The position numbers and the translations under genes are program-made. A DNA stretch of 64,000 nucleotides, from the NCBI RefSeq assembly GCF_020907985.1, contig NZ_JAJJPA010000019.1, forward strand, positions 1-64,000, given 5' to 3'. Each line of letters begins with the position of its first letter. The stretch's first letter is position 1. A model generated the notes under the pieces. It saw only the letters and a list, made by a program, of their open reading frames with translations. It did not search any database and was not told the DNA's origin. This DNA comes from Kitasatospora humi (GTDB taxonomy: Bacteria; Actinomycetota; Actinomycetes; Streptomycetales; Streptomycetaceae). Below, in pieces: positions 1-14,349 of the stretch.

Positions 1-65
1 GACCCGTCGGGGCTTCTTCGCGTTCCGGCGCAGCACGCTACCCTCTCAGCCGGCACTACAGCTCG

Positions 66-920
66 GTGGAGAGGCGCACGGCGTTGCAGAACCTGACCTT
101 GTCGTGGCAGAGCGCCGGTACCGCCGGGGCCGTGCTCCTCGGAGCCGCCTACGCCGTGCACCGGGCGCGACCGGCGAGGACGACGCTGGTCGCCGTCCTC
201 CGCGAGGCCGGCACCCTGCTGGCCCTGTTCGCGCTCTGGCAACTGGTCGGCCGGTTCTCGCTGATGTCGACGGACCACGCGCTGGACCGCGCCGAGTGGA
301 TCCATCGCACCGAGCTGAAACTCGGCCTGCCCGACGAGGCGTCCTGGCAACAGGCGATGATGTCGCACTCGGTGCTGCTGCGGCTGGCCAACTACTACTA
401 CGCGGTCATGCACTTCGGCGTGATGATCGCGATGCTGCTCTGGCTCTTCCTCCGGCACCGTGACCGCTACCCGTGGGTTCGGAACACGGTCGTGCTGGTC
501 ACCGCGAGCTGCCTGCTGATCCAGTTCGTCCCGGTGGCGCCGCCCCGGATGCTGACCGACCAGGGGTTCGTCGACGTCGCCGCGCAGTACGGCCAGTCCG
601 TCTACACCGCGGGCCTCGGCGGGGTCCACGCGGACGAGCTGTCGGCGATGCCCTCGGTGCACGTGGCGTGGTGCGTGCTGGTGGCGGTCGCGGTGATCGC
701 GGTGTCCGAGTCCGCCTGGCGCTGGCTGGTCCTGGTGCATCCGCTGCTGACCATCGCCGTCGTGGTGGTGACGGCCAACCACTTCTGGGCTGACGGCATC
801 GTCGCCCTCTGGCTGCTGCTACTGGCCTACGCGGCGCAGTACGCCGCCGGCCGCAGGCGGCGGCGCTCCCCGGCGCGCGCCTGGCAGGGCGCGCCGGAGA
901 CCCAGCGGGTGGCGCGCTGA
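66..920 (+). CDS. PAP2-superfamily (Aur1/Ipt1-like) integral membrane protein
   Basis: A polytopic membrane protein of 284 residues with about six hydrophobic segments (near residues 15-33, 44-64, 107-127, 137-157, 198-216 and 220-240). The phosphatase/phosphotransferase signature is visible as APPRML near residue 160, MPSVHVAW near 196 and ANHFWADG near 239, which carry the conserved Ser-His and His-Asp pairs of the PAP2_3 (inositolphosphotransferase-like) group. Members hydrolyse or transfer lipid phosphates at the membrane; the substrate cannot be read from sequence. The start is GTG at 66, with a possible -10 TACCCT at 39-44. It converges on the next gene and shares a terminator with it. 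Confidence 0.85.
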   Translation: MERRTALQNLTLSWQSAGTAGAVLLGAAYAVHRARPARTTLVAVLREAGTLLALFALWQLVGRFSLMSTDHALDRAEWIHRTELKLGLPDEASWQQAMMSHSVLLRLANYYYAVMHFGVMIAMLLWLFLRHRDRYPWVRNTVVLVTASCLLIQFVPVAPPRMLTDQGFVDVAAQYGQSVYTAGLGGVHADELSAMPSVHVAWCVLVAVAVIAVSESAWRWLVLVHPLLTIAVVVVTANHFWADGIVALWLLLLAYAAQYAAGRRRRRSPARAWQGAPETQRVAR

Positions 921-929
921 CAGCGCAGA

Positions 930-974
930 GGGTCCGGCGGGCGCTGCCGACGATCGGCACCGCCCGCCGGACCC
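930..974. terminator. Bidirectional hairpin between convergent genes
   Basis: Perfect 14-bp arms 930-943 and 961-974, with a second 6-bp stem (945-950/954-959) nested inside. It lies 10 nt after one stop and 15 nt before the other convergent gene ends, so it can serve both. Confidence 0.8.
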
Positions 975-988
975 GGGGAGGCGTTACC

Positions 989-1552
989 TCACTTGACCGG
1001 CAGGGCCGCCCGGCCCCAGCCGCTGTTGGTCAGTACGGCGGTGGCCCAGTACCAGCTGACCAACCCCGCGGCCGCGGCGATCCAGCCGGCCAGCTTGACC
1101 ACCCAGCCGGTGCTGCCGAGGGTGCCGACCGCGTTCAGCACCAACGCGACGGCCAGCAGGCCGTAGACCCCGCGGCTGAACATCCCGGACTGCCAGCCGG
1201 CCGCGGCGAGCGTGATCGCCAGTAGCGCCCAGAGCAGCAGGAAGAGGCCCGCCGCGTTCTTGCCGTGCATTCCCGGGCTTATCGACCAGGCTGCCCAGAA
1301 CGCGCCGAGCCCGGCGAAGGCGGTGCCGGAGAAGGTGTCGCCGGAGCGGAACTGCCACAGGCCGGCGACGAACAGTGTGATCCCGCCGACCACATGGGCG
1401 AGCCCGGCGGCGTCGGCGACGCCGGTGCGGTGCAGGACCCCGGTCTGCAGCAGGCCGAAGGCGAGGAGGGTCAGTCCGAGTGCGAGGTAGCCGAGAGGAC
1501 CCGCCTCGAGGGAAGCGGATCGGGCGTTGGCCCCGGAAGCGTCAGTGCTCAC
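989..1552 (-). CDS. Acetate uptake transporter-type protein (GPR1/FUN34/YaaH family)
   Basis: A 187-residue protein with six predicted transmembrane helices, matching the length and topology of the GPR1/FUN34/YaaH (SatP) family of acetate/succinate-proton symporters. The N-terminal family signature (NPAPLGL) is degenerate here (AGPLGYLALGL, residues 17-27), so substrate specificity is uncertain. The start is GTG at 1552, preceded by an excellent Shine-Dalgarno (AAAGGAGG, about 7 nt away). It appears monocistronic, with its own upstream region and a terminator shared with the convergent gene. Confidence 0.8.
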   Translation of the reverse strand: MSTDASGANARSASLEAGPLGYLALGLTLLAFGLLQTGVLHRTGVADAAGLAHVVGGITLFVAGLWQFRSGDTFSGTAFAGLGAFWAAWSISPGMHGKNAAGLFLLLWALLAITLAAAGWQSGMFSRGVYGLLAVALVLNAVGTLGSTGWVVKLAGWIAAAAGLVSWYWATAVLTNSGWGRAALPVK

Positions 1553-1872
1553 CGGAGGCCTCCTTTCCTGGGTGTGCCGATATCGCTCGTATACGCACCC
1601 CCTCGGGCATGGCGGTGCCTCGGAGGGTGGTGGGTGTGCGGGGAGTGGGAGGTTTGCCGACGGCGTCGGCGGAGCGCCGACCGTCGCGGTGTCCGGGCAG
1701 CACGGCTGCCGGGACCACTGGTGCCGGGGAGGAAATCCCCGGTCAGCAGGTCTCTACCCAGGGTGACGGTGCTTGTACCCTTGTGAATGCCAGATTTTGT
1801 CGGTTCGTCAGCTGATCGAGTCTTGCTCGTGATCGGCCCACCGGCTCACCGGACAGGGTCCCAGCTGCGGAC
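1553..1872. other. Intergenic region between the acetate-transporter gene and osaC
   Basis: About 320 bp. It should carry the promoter of the minus-strand transporter gene and the 3' end of osaC. I see no convincing gene and no strong hairpin. Confidence 0.5.
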
Positions 1873-4428
1873 TCAACCCTGCCGCTGGGCCGGCAACCGC
1901 AGGGCGATGATCGCCATGTCGTCGCACGGCGGCTCCGGAGCGAACCGCTCCACCGCCCGCTGCACCCGGGCCGCCACCGCTCCCGCCGTGAGCCCGGTAC
2001 AGCCGGTGAGCACCTCGGCCAGCCCGTCCTCGCCGAGCATCCGCATGCCCTCGCGCCGCTCGGTCACCCCGTCGGTCACGCAGAGCAGCACCTCCCCGGG
2101 CTCCAGCACCACCCGCTCGACCGTCAGCTCCAGCTGCTCCATCACCCCGAGCAGCGGCTGCGAGGTGGCCGCCGCGGCCACCTGGCCGTCGGGGCGCAGC
2201 CGCAGCGGCAGCGGATGGCCGGCGCAGACCAGGTCGAGCTCGGCGCGGCCGTCCGGGAGCGGCGTCAACTCACCGTAGAGCAGGGTGAGGAAGCGACCCC
2301 GGTCGCCCTCGTCGAGGATCGCCCGGTTGAGCCGGGCGAGCACCTGCGGCGCGTCCAGGCCCTCGCGGGCCAGCAGCCGCAGCGAGTTGCGGGCCAACCC
2401 GGTCACCGACGCGGCCTGCGGCCCGGTGCCGCAGACGTCGCCGATCGCGAAGCCGTAGGTGCCCTCGCGGATCGCGAACAGGTCGTAGAAGTCGCCGCCG
2501 ACCTCGTTGCCCTCGCCGGCGGCCTGGTAGAAGACCTCCACCTCGACGCCCGGGATCTTCGGCAGCTCCGGCGGCAGCAGGCTGCGCTGCAGTGCCTGGC
2601 TGGTGGCGCTGCGCTCGGAGTAGAGGCGGGAGTTGTCCATCGCCAACGCTCCGCGCCGGGAGAGGTCCTCGGCCAGCTCCACGGTCTCCTGACGGAACGA
2701 CACCCCGGCCCGGGTGCCCAGGACCAGCAGCCCGATCGCCCGGTTGCGGGCGGAGAGCGGCAGCACCACCGTCTCGCCGACCAGCCCGGCGGGCTCGGCC
2801 GCGGTCATCGCCTCGGCCGGGCCGCTCCAGAACGCGGTGCCGTCGGCGGTGATCCGGGCCGCCGCCGGGGTGCGGCGCAGCAGCGCCCGCAGCGGGTCGA
2901 TCCGGTCCTCCTCCTCGTGCAGCACGAAGGCGAGTTCGGCGTACTCACTGCGTTCGGCCAGCGTGTAGACGGCGCACCAGGAGGCCAGCGTGGGCACCGC
3001 CATCTGGGCCATCAGGGCCAGCGTCTGCTGGTGCTCCAGGGTGCCGGCCAGCAGGTCGGAGGCCTCGACCAGGAAGGACAGGGCGCCGCGGCGCAGCCGC
3101 TCCCGTTCGGCGAGCCGGGCGTTCTCGACGGTGAGCGCGATCCGGTCGGCGGCGAACTGCAGGCGCAGCGCATGGTCGTTGTCGTACTGGGCCGCCTGCC
3201 TGGCAGCCACCCCGAGCGAGCCGATCAGCCGGCCCTCCACCTTGAGCGGCACGGTGATCAGCGAGCGCAGCCCGCTGCCGATCAGCAGCGGGGCGCTGTG
3301 CGGCCGCAGCGCCAGGTCGTCGTGGACGGCGGGCAGCCGGGCGGAGTCGTAACGGGACTGGCCGGAGTCGATCGGGAGCCGGACGTTCTTGGTGCGTTCG
3401 GCCGCCAGTCCGGTGGCGGCCCGGACCTCGAACTCGGTCTCGTCCTCGGTGGTCAGCAGCAGATAGGAGGCGTCGCCGTCGAGCAGGTCGCGGGCCCGCT
3501 CCACGGTCTGCTGCAGCAGGCCTGACAGGTCGTCGGCCCAGACGCCCTCGGGCAGCAGGTCCAGCGGTTCGAGGCCGACGAGCGCGGGCCCTGCCGGGGC
3601 CCGCTGGTCGGGGCTGCGCAGCACGGCGCGGTCCCGCTCGCGGACCATCAGGCACAGGGTGGCCGGCGCTCCGGTGGGATCCAGCACCCGGACCTGGCAG
3701 CCGTAGACCTCGATGGTGCGCTGGTCGGCGCGGCGGACCCCGAACACGCCCTCCCAGCGGGCCAGTCGCAGCGCCGCCTCCAGCGGTCCGGCGGGGCTCT
3801 GCGGCCAGACCACCAGCTCCGCCCAGGGCCGCCCGACGGCCTCGACGGCCGGGCGGCGGAACAGTTCTTCGGCGTCGGTGTTCCAACTGCGGACCACGCC
3901 CTCGGAGTCCAGCTGGGCGACGGCCACCAGCACCGGACCGTCGGTGCTCGGCAGCACCTCGCCGGGAGCCTGGGGGAGCGCGAACCGCGTGCCGGGGAGC
4001 GCGCGTTGCAGCGGGAGCCGGAACCAGACGGTCTTCTGCCCGGCGGCGTACTCCACGCCCCAGCGGCTGGACAGCGCCGAACACATGAGCAGTCCGCGCC
4101 CGCCCTCACCCTCGGCGTCCGCGAAGTGCTCCGAGTGCTCCGAGTCCGGCTCGTCGGCCGACCCGGCGGCCAGGGTCGGCAGACCGCGTTCCGGGTGGTG
4201 GTCGGTGACCCCGATCTGGACGGAGTCCTCCTCGCGCAGGCAGCTGACCTCGGCGGCGGTACCCGCGTGCACCACCGCGTTCGTGACCAGCTCACTGACC
4301 AGCACGATCGCGTCGTCGACCACCTCGGGCAGCCCCCAGCCCAGCAGTGCGTCCCGGACGAATCCGCGCGCGGCCGAAGCCGACCGGCCGTCCGGCTCGA
4401 AGGTGGCGGCTGCGCGCGCGGTGACCAC
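1873..4428 (-). CDS. osaC: OsaC-like multidomain regulator (anti-sigma ATPase, PAS, GAFs, PP2C phosphatase)
   Basis: Domain order from the N-terminus: RsbW-like HATPase (N-box ELVTNAVVHA, G-box GRGLLMCSAL), PAS (VVRSWNTDAEELF), two GAF-like modules, and a C-terminal SpoIIE/PP2C phosphatase with its metal-binding acidic motifs (GGDFYDLF, IGDVCGTG, CDDMAI). This is the architecture of Streptomyces coelicolor OsaC, which down-modulates SigB after osmotic shock; divergence from osaA-osaB supports the assignment. I favour GTG 4428 because GAGGAGAAG lies 9 nt upstream; in-frame alternatives at 4506 and 4608 would add 26 or 60 low-complexity residues and have no good ribosome binding site. Confidence 0.85.
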   Translation of the reverse strand: MVTARAAATFEPDGRSASAARGFVRDALLGWGLPEVVDDAIVLVSELVTNAVVHAGTAAEVSCLREEDSVQIGVTDHHPERGLPTLAAGSADEPDSEHSEHFADAEGEGGRGLLMCSALSSRWGVEYAAGQKTVWFRLPLQRALPGTRFALPQAPGEVLPSTDGPVLVAVAQLDSEGVVRSWNTDAEELFRRPAVEAVGRPWAELVVWPQSPAGPLEAALRLARWEGVFGVRRADQRTIEVYGCQVRVLDPTGAPATLCLMVRERDRAVLRSPDQRAPAGPALVGLEPLDLLPEGVWADDLSGLLQQTVERARDLLDGDASYLLLTTEDETEFEVRAATGLAAERTKNVRLPIDSGQSRYDSARLPAVHDDLALRPHSAPLLIGSGLRSLITVPLKVEGRLIGSLGVAARQAAQYDNDHALRLQFAADRIALTVENARLAERERLRRGALSFLVEASDLLAGTLEHQQTLALMAQMAVPTLASWCAVYTLAERSEYAELAFVLHEEEDRIDPLRALLRRTPAAARITADGTAFWSGPAEAMTAAEPAGLVGETVVLPLSARNRAIGLLVLGTRAGVSFRQETVELAEDLSRRGALAMDNSRLYSERSATSQALQRSLLPPELPKIPGVEVEVFYQAAGEGNEVGGDFYDLFAIREGTYGFAIGDVCGTGPQAASVTGLARNSLRLLAREGLDAPQVLARLNRAILDEGDRGRFLTLLYGELTPLPDGRAELDLVCAGHPLPLRLRPDGQVAAAATSQPLLGVMEQLELTVERVVLEPGEVLLCVTDGVTERREGMRMLGEDGLAEVLTGCTGLTAGAVAARVQRAVERFAPEPPCDDMAIIALRLPAQRQG

Positions 4429-4769
4429 GGGCTGCTTCTCCTCTGCGTCGGGTAGCTGCTCGGCGCCTGGTGCCTCCCCCCGGCCTTCGGCCGGGAGGGC
4501 CCCCATGGCTGGGTGGCGCTGTCCCGGTGGACCGGCCGGGGGACGTGCAGCGCTCCACCCTACTTTCCGGACGGCTTCCCCGTGGGCAAGGGTGACCGAA
4601 ACGGGCACTCGAGGGTGATTCTGCCCACCACACGCCTCTCACAATGATGGGAGGACTCGCAAGCGGGTCAACAACGTCGGTCGGTACTGTCAGACTGGGG
4701 GATCCGCCCGAGTCCGCAGCCGGACCCCGGGCGGCGGACACCAGCCAGTTGCGACGTGGGAGGGTCCCG
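4429..4769. other. Divergent osaC-osaA control region
   Basis: About 341 bp between the preferred starts. It should hold both promoters. It includes possible N-terminal extensions of either gene (4429-4608 minus, 4644-4769 plus). I found no clear SigB-type or palindromic operator here. Confidence 0.5.
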
Positions 4770-9533
<4,764 letters not shown>

Positions 9534-9548
9534 CGCTCTGGCACCGGC

Positions 9549-9574
9549 GTTTACTGGCGAGGCGGACCGGGAAC
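9549..9574 (+). promoter_or_regulatory. Possible SigB-type promoter for osaB
   Basis: GTTT at 9549-9552, 16 nt, then GGGAAC at 9569-9574. This resembles the Streptomyces SigB consensus GNNT-N14-16-GGGTAC/T with one mismatch. A separate TAGGGT (9579-9584) just downstream could be a vegetative -10. Confidence 0.4.
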
Positions 9575-9793
9575 CCGCTAGGGTCACTCATCGTTGCGAA
9601 CAGTAACCGGACGACGACGGTGCGCGGGGCGGCAGCGGCGTTTCCCGGGTCGGCAGGTGCCTTCTGCGGCCTGTGACGAGCATCCGATACGGCTGGGCAA
9701 GGGGGTGCGGCTAGCATGGCCGGGACAGTGGCGAGCGGCACGCGAGTGCCGGCGCGCGGGAAACAGGCGGGCCATTCGGCAGGAGGGCGGGTC

Positions 9794-10453
9794 GTGGTGC
9801 AGAAGGCGAAGATCCTCCTGGTCGATGACCGGGCGGAGAACCTGCTCGCCCTGGAGGCGATCCTGTCGGCCCTGGACCAGACGCTGGTCCGGGCCGTCTC
9901 GGGCGAAGAGGCGCTGAAGGCGCTGCTCACCGACGACTTCGCGGTGATCCTGCTGGACGTCCAGATGCCCGGTATGGACGGCTTCGAGACGGCCGCCCAT
10001 ATCAAGCGCCGTGAGCGCACCCGGGACATTCCGATCATCTTCCTGACTGCGATCAACCACGGTCCACACCACACCTTCCGCGGCTATGCGGCCGGTGCGG
10101 TGGACTACATCTCCAAGCCGTTCGACCCGTGGGTGCTGCGCGCCAAGGTGTCGGTCTTCGTCGACCTCTACATGAAGAACTGCCAGCTCAAGGAGCAGGC
10201 GGCGCTGCTGCGCCTGCAGTTGGAGGACGGGGCCGCGGACGGCGGTGCCCCCGGCGGCGACTCCGCCGAGCCGCTGCTCGCCGAGCTCAGTGCCCGGCTG
10301 GCGTCGGTGGAGGAGCAGGCCGAGACGCTGACCAAGCAGTTGGACGACTCCCCGGAGACCGCGGCCGCCGCCACCGCCGCCCACCTGGAGCGCAAGTTGG
10401 TCGCGCTGCGGGCCGCCCTGGACGCGCTGCGGCCCGGCACCGTCGTCGACTGA
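9794..10453 (+). CDS. osaB: OsaB-like response regulator (receiver plus coiled coil)
   Basis: A CheY-like receiver of about 120 residues (acidic pair DD near the N-terminus, phosphoacceptor Asp55 in LLDVQMPGMDG, conserved TAIN and SKPFD), followed by a coiled-coil tail of about 95 residues (LLAELSARLASVEEQAETL and LERKLVALRAALDAL). There is no DNA-binding output domain. This is the layout of OsaB, needed in S. coelicolor for osmoadaptation and aerial development. The start is GTG 9794, with AGGAGG 7 nt upstream; an upstream in-frame ATG at 9716 lacks a ribosome binding site. It sits 260 nt after osaA, so it can be transcribed separately. Confidence 0.88.
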   Translation: MVQKAKILLVDDRAENLLALEAILSALDQTLVRAVSGEEALKALLTDDFAVILLDVQMPGMDGFETAAHIKRRERTRDIPIIFLTAINHGPHHTFRGYAAGAVDYISKPFDPWVLRAKVSVFVDLYMKNCQLKEQAALLRLQLEDGAADGGAPGGDSAEPLLAELSARLASVEEQAETLTKQLDDSPETAAAATAAHLERKLVALRAALDALRPGTVVD

Positions 10454-10603
10454 GCCCTGGCTGCCGCCCGACGTGCCGTCAACCCTCCGTCGCCGGGTCG
10501 ACCGTGTGGGTGATTGGGAGTGCCTGACGGAGTGTCGGCGGGCCGAGGCGACACACCCCGGGGCATGACGGTCGGTCATGTGTCCCGCGCGGGAGGCCGC
10601 CGG

Positions 10604-10609
10604 TAGGCT
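10604..10609 (+). promoter_or_regulatory. -10 element TAGGCT for leaderless ftsK
   Basis: TAGGCT ends 7 nt before the ftsK ATG (10617), which puts the predicted transcription start on or next to the A of the start codon. No ribosome binding site precedes the ATG. A -35 is not obvious. Confidence 0.5.
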
Positions 10610-10616
10610 CTGGTAC

Positions 10617-13340
10617 ATGGCCACACGGACGCCCGGCAACGCACGCAGCTCCAGTTCGGGTCCGGCGAAGAAGGCCGCCCCCGCGCGGAAACCGGCCGCT
10701 CGCAAGCCCGCCGCGAAACCCGGCGCCAAGCCCGTCAAGGCCCCCGCGAAGGCCGGCAAGGCCGCCGCCGCCGCCAAACCCGCCCCGGCCCCGGCGCCGC
10801 GCCGCCGCCATCCGGTGGTCCGCGCCATGGGCGGGGTGGCCGGCGGGGTCGGCACGGTCTTCCGCGGCTTCGGCACCGGCGCCAGGAACCTGCATCCGGC
10901 GCACCGAAAGGACGGCCGGGCGCTGCTGCTGCTGGCGCTCGCCCTGGTGGTCGGAGCCGGCACCTGGTTCAGCCCGCAGGGCTGGCTCGGCGCGGCCGCC
11001 ACCGTGGTGGTCAGCGGGCTGTTCGGCCGGCTCGGTGTGCTGGTCCCGCTGCTGATGGCGGGAATCGCGATCCGGCTGCTGCGCCATCCGGAGCTGCCGG
11101 AGGCCAATGGGCGGATCGTCATCGGCCTGAGCACCCTGGTGGTCGGGGTGCTCGGCCTGGTGCACATCGGCTGCGGAGCGCCCGGCATGCAGAACGGCGC
11201 GGCCCGGCTGCGGGAGTCCGGCGGCATCCTCGGTTGGGGCGTCTCCACTCCGCTGATGGCCGCCGCCGGGCCGCCGCTGGCCGTGCCGCTGCTGCTGCTG
11301 CTCACCTTCTTCGGTGTGCTGGTGGTCACCGCCACCCCGGTCAACAAGATCCCGGAGCGGCTGCGGTTGCTCTTCGTGCGCCTGGGCGTCGCCGAGCCGC
11401 TGCCCGCCGACGGCTACGGCGACTACGACGAGTACGGCCGTGAGTACGCCACCGGTGACCGGGAGCTCTCCACCGAGCCGCCGGAGGACGCGGACCCGCT
11501 GGCCCTGCCGTACACCGTGGACGGCGACCATCCCGACGACGAGGTGGCGGCCCGGCGCCGCAAGCGCGGCCGGCGCAAGCAGGTGGACGAGCCCGAGCTC
11601 GCCCCGGCGGTGCCCGACATGTTCGTCAAGGACCCGTTCCAGACCCGCGACCTGGCCGCCGGAGTGGCCGCCGATCTGGACGGCGCCCTGCTGCACGGAG
11701 TGCCCGCCTCGCCGGCGGTGGCCAGCATCATGCACCAGGTGCAGGACCGGACCGCGCCCCCGGAGGAGCCCGCGGTGCCGGCGGCCCGTGCCGCGGCTCC
11801 GACGGGTGGCGCGTCGGCCGCGCCTGCCGAGCAGGCGGCCGCCCCGCAGCGGATGGAGCAGCTGCAACTGCTCTCCGGCAGCGACTACGCGCTGCCCTCG
11901 CTGGAGCTGCTGGAGCGCGGGGGGCCGGCCAAGGCCCGCAGCGCCCTCAACGACGAGGTGGTCGCCCAGCTGACCGCCACCTTCGCCGAGTTCAAGGTCG
12001 ACGCCAGGGTCACCGGCTTCACCCGCGGCCCGACGGTCACCCGCTACGAGGTGGAGCTCGGGCCGGCCGTGAAGGTCGAGCGGATCACCGCGCTGGCCAA
12101 GAACATCGCCTACGCGGTGGCCAGCCCGGACGTGCGGATCATCAGCCCGATCCCGGGCAAGTCCGCGGTGGGCATCGAGATCCCCAACCGGGACCGGGAG
12201 ATGGTCAACCTCGGCGACATACTGCGCTCGCGCAGCGCCGCGGAGGACACCCATCCGATGGTGGTCGGCATGGGCAAGGACGTCGAGGGCCACACGGTGC
12301 TCGCCAACCTGGCCAAGATGCCGCACATCCTGGTGGCCGGCGCCACCGGTGCGGGCAAGTCGAGCTGCATCAACTGCCTGATCACCTCGGTGCTGATGCG
12401 GGCCACCCCCGACGAGGTGCGGATGGTCCTGGTCGACCCCAAGCGGGTCGAGCTGACCGCCTACGAGGGCATCCCGCACCTGATCACGCCGATCATCACC
12501 AACCCGAAGAAGGCTGCCGAGGCGCTGCAGTGGGTGGTCCGCGAGATGGACCTGCGCTACGACGACCTGGCGGCCTACGGCTTCCGGCACGTGGACGACT
12601 TCAACGCGGCGGTGCGGGCCGGCACGGTGACCCCGCCGCTCGGCAGTGAGCGGGAGCTGACGCCCTATCCGTACCTGCTGGTGATCGTCGACGAGCTGGC
12701 CGACCTGATGATGGTCGCCCCGCGCGACGTCGAGGACTCGGTGGTCCGGATCACCCAGTTGGCCCGCGCGGCCGGCATCCACCTGGTGCTCGCCACCCAG
12801 CGGCCGTCGGTGGACGTGGTGACCGGGCTGATCAAGGCCAATGTGCCGTCCCGGCTGGCGTTCGCCACCTCGGCGATGGCCGACTCCCGGGTCATCCTGG
12901 ACCAGCCGGGCGCCGAGAAGCTGGTCGGCAAGGGCGATGCGCTCTTCCTGCCGATGGGCGCCTCCAAGCCGGTCCGGATGCAGGGCGCGTTCGTCACCGA
13001 GGCCGAGATCGCCGCCGTGGTGAAGCACTGCAAGGACCAGCTGACCGCCGTCTACCGGGACGACGTGACGGTGGGCGGCGGACCGAAGAAGGAGGTCGAC
13101 GAGGAGATCGGGGACGACCTGGAGCTGCTGATCCAGGCCGCCGAGCTGGTGGTCTCCACCCAGTTCGGCTCGACGTCGATGCTGCAGCGCAAGTTGCGGG
13201 TCGGGTTCGCCAAGGCGGGGCGGCTGATGGACCTGATGGAGTCCCGCGGCATCGTGGGGCCCAGCGAGGGGTCCAAGGCCCGGGACGTGCTGGTCAAGCC
13301 CGACGAGTTGGACGGGGTACTGGCCACTCTGCGCGGGTAG
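10617..13340 (+). CDS. ftsK: DNA translocase FtsK
   Basis: A septal DNA pump of 907 residues. It has a basic Ala/Lys/Pro-rich N-terminus, four hydrophobic segments between roughly residues 100 and 250, an acidic linker, the alpha/beta motor with Walker A GATGAGKSS (residues 575-583) and Walker B (LLVIVDELADLMM), RecA-like sensor residues (ATQRPSVDVVTGLIKAN), and the C-terminal gamma winged helix (STSMLQRKLRVGF) that reads orienting sequences. It moves chromosomes through sporulation septa. ATG 10617 is chosen because of the leaderless-type -10 just upstream and because the protein then begins with the basic segment. Confidence 0.96.
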   Translation: MATRTPGNARSSSSGPAKKAAPARKPAARKPAAKPGAKPVKAPAKAGKAAAAAKPAPAPAPRRRHPVVRAMGGVAGGVGTVFRGFGTGARNLHPAHRKDGRALLLLALALVVGAGTWFSPQGWLGAAATVVVSGLFGRLGVLVPLLMAGIAIRLLRHPELPEANGRIVIGLSTLVVGVLGLVHIGCGAPGMQNGAARLRESGGILGWGVSTPLMAAAGPPLAVPLLLLLTFFGVLVVTATPVNKIPERLRLLFVRLGVAEPLPADGYGDYDEYGREYATGDRELSTEPPEDADPLALPYTVDGDHPDDEVAARRRKRGRRKQVDEPELAPAVPDMFVKDPFQTRDLAAGVAADLDGALLHGVPASPAVASIMHQVQDRTAPPEEPAVPAARAAAPTGGASAAPAEQAAAPQRMEQLQLLSGSDYALPSLELLERGGPAKARSALNDEVVAQLTATFAEFKVDARVTGFTRGPTVTRYEVELGPAVKVERITALAKNIAYAVASPDVRIISPIPGKSAVGIEIPNRDREMVNLGDILRSRSAAEDTHPMVVGMGKDVEGHTVLANLAKMPHILVAGATGAGKSSCINCLITSVLMRATPDEVRMVLVDPKRVELTAYEGIPHLITPIITNPKKAAEALQWVVREMDLRYDDLAAYGFRHVDDFNAAVRAGTVTPPLGSERELTPYPYLLVIVDELADLMMVAPRDVEDSVVRITQLARAAGIHLVLATQRPSVDVVTGLIKANVPSRLAFATSAMADSRVILDQPGAEKLVGKGDALFLPMGASKPVRMQGAFVTEAEIAAVVKHCKDQLTAVYRDDVTVGGGPKKEVDEEIGDDLELLIQAAELVVSTQFGSTSMLQRKLRVGFAKAGRLMDLMESRGIVGPSEGSKARDVLVKPDELDGVLATLRG

Positions 13341-13478
13341 GGCTCTGATGGTCCGTCAGTACCGTGCGTCCCGGTGGCCCCGGGGTGCGCGTTCGGTCGA
13401 ACTCCGGTTGAGAAACGATTCGCCAGCACCCCTAGACTGTTCTTCCAGCAGGTGGCCTCCGCTCGAAAGGCGTGCCCA

Positions 13479-14333
13479 GTGACCGTCGGCAAGTCTTCCC
13501 ACCGTGACAACAGCCGATCCTCCACCGGTGACACCGCAGCCGATCCCGGTGTCCAGGCCGACGTTCCCTCGATCGGGCGCACACTCGCCGGGGCACGGGA
13601 AGCGGCCGGGCTGACGGTCGATGAGGTGAGCGCCGCCACCCGGGTGCGGGTGCCGATCGTGCACTCCATCGAGGAGGACGACTTCAGCCGCTGCGGCGGC
13701 GACTTCTACGCGCGCGGGCACATCCGAGCGGTGGCCCGGGCGGTCGGCGCCGACGGCGACACCCTGGTGGCCTGGTACGACGCCGTCCACGGCACCGAGC
13801 CGGTGCAGCTGGCGCCGGTGGCGGCGCTGGAGGCCAAGCGGATGAGGATCGGGCAGGGGCGGCCGAACTGGACCGCCGCGATGGTGGTGGCGATCGTCGC
13901 GGTGATCCTGCTGATCGGCTTCAACCTGGTCAACGGCAAGTCCACCAGGGCACCGAGCGGCTCGGCCAGTGCACCGCTGCCCAGCGCGACCAGCTCGGCG
14001 CCCGCCCCGCCGACCGGATCCGCGCAGCCGCCCGCGCCCGCGAGCACCGCGCCGATCGCCGCCGCCCCGGCCGACAAGGTCACCGTCAAGGTGGTCGGCG
14101 AGGGCGGCAGCAGCTGGGTGTCGGCGGTGGACGGCGACGGCAAGTCGCTGTTTCAGAACAATCTGGACGACGGCAAGGACCAGACCTTCACCGATCCGAA
14201 GCAGATCAAACTGGTGATCGGCAACGCGGCGGCCGTCCATCTGTACGTCAACGGCAAGGACCTCGGGCCCGCCGGGAAGGACGGACAGGTGGTCCACCTC
14301 ACCTACACCCCAGGTGATCCGCAGGCCGGCTGA
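13479..14333 (+). CDS. RodZ-like helix-turn-helix membrane protein
   Basis: 284 residues with the RodZ/HTH_25 plan: an N-terminal helix-turn-helix (IGRTLAGAREAAGLTVDEVS, then the ARGHIRAVARAVG stretch), one transmembrane helix (AAMVVAIVAVILLIGFNLV), a Ser/Ala/Pro-rich linker, and an extracytoplasmic domain of DUF4115 type (VTVKVVGEGGSSWVSAVD). RodZ proteins link cytoplasmic partners to cell-shape machinery; in actinomycetes the role is not settled. The start is GTG 13479, with GAAAGG 8 nt upstream. It lies between ftsK and rimO, a conserved position in streptomycetes. Confidence 0.8.
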   Translation: MTVGKSSHRDNSRSSTGDTAADPGVQADVPSIGRTLAGAREAAGLTVDEVSAATRVRVPIVHSIEEDDFSRCGGDFYARGHIRAVARAVGADGDTLVAWYDAVHGTEPVQLAPVAALEAKRMRIGQGRPNWTAAMVVAIVAVILLIGFNLVNGKSTRAPSGSASAPLPSATSSAPAPPTGSAQPPAPASTAPIAAAPADKVTVKVVGEGGSSWVSAVDGDGKSLFQNNLDDGKDQTFTDPKQIKLVIGNAAAVHLYVNGKDLGPAGKDGQVVHLTYTPGDPQAG

Positions 14334-14349
14334 GTCGCCCGTCGTTCGC

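Noticed and set aside
499..960. Arg/Pro-rich minus-strand frame over the PAP2 gene
   Set aside because: Composition typical of wrong-frame translation in high-GC DNA.
4644..4769. ATG 4644 as osaA start
   Set aside because: No ribosome binding site upstream; TTG 4770 has GGGAGGG at proper distance. Kept only as an alternative.
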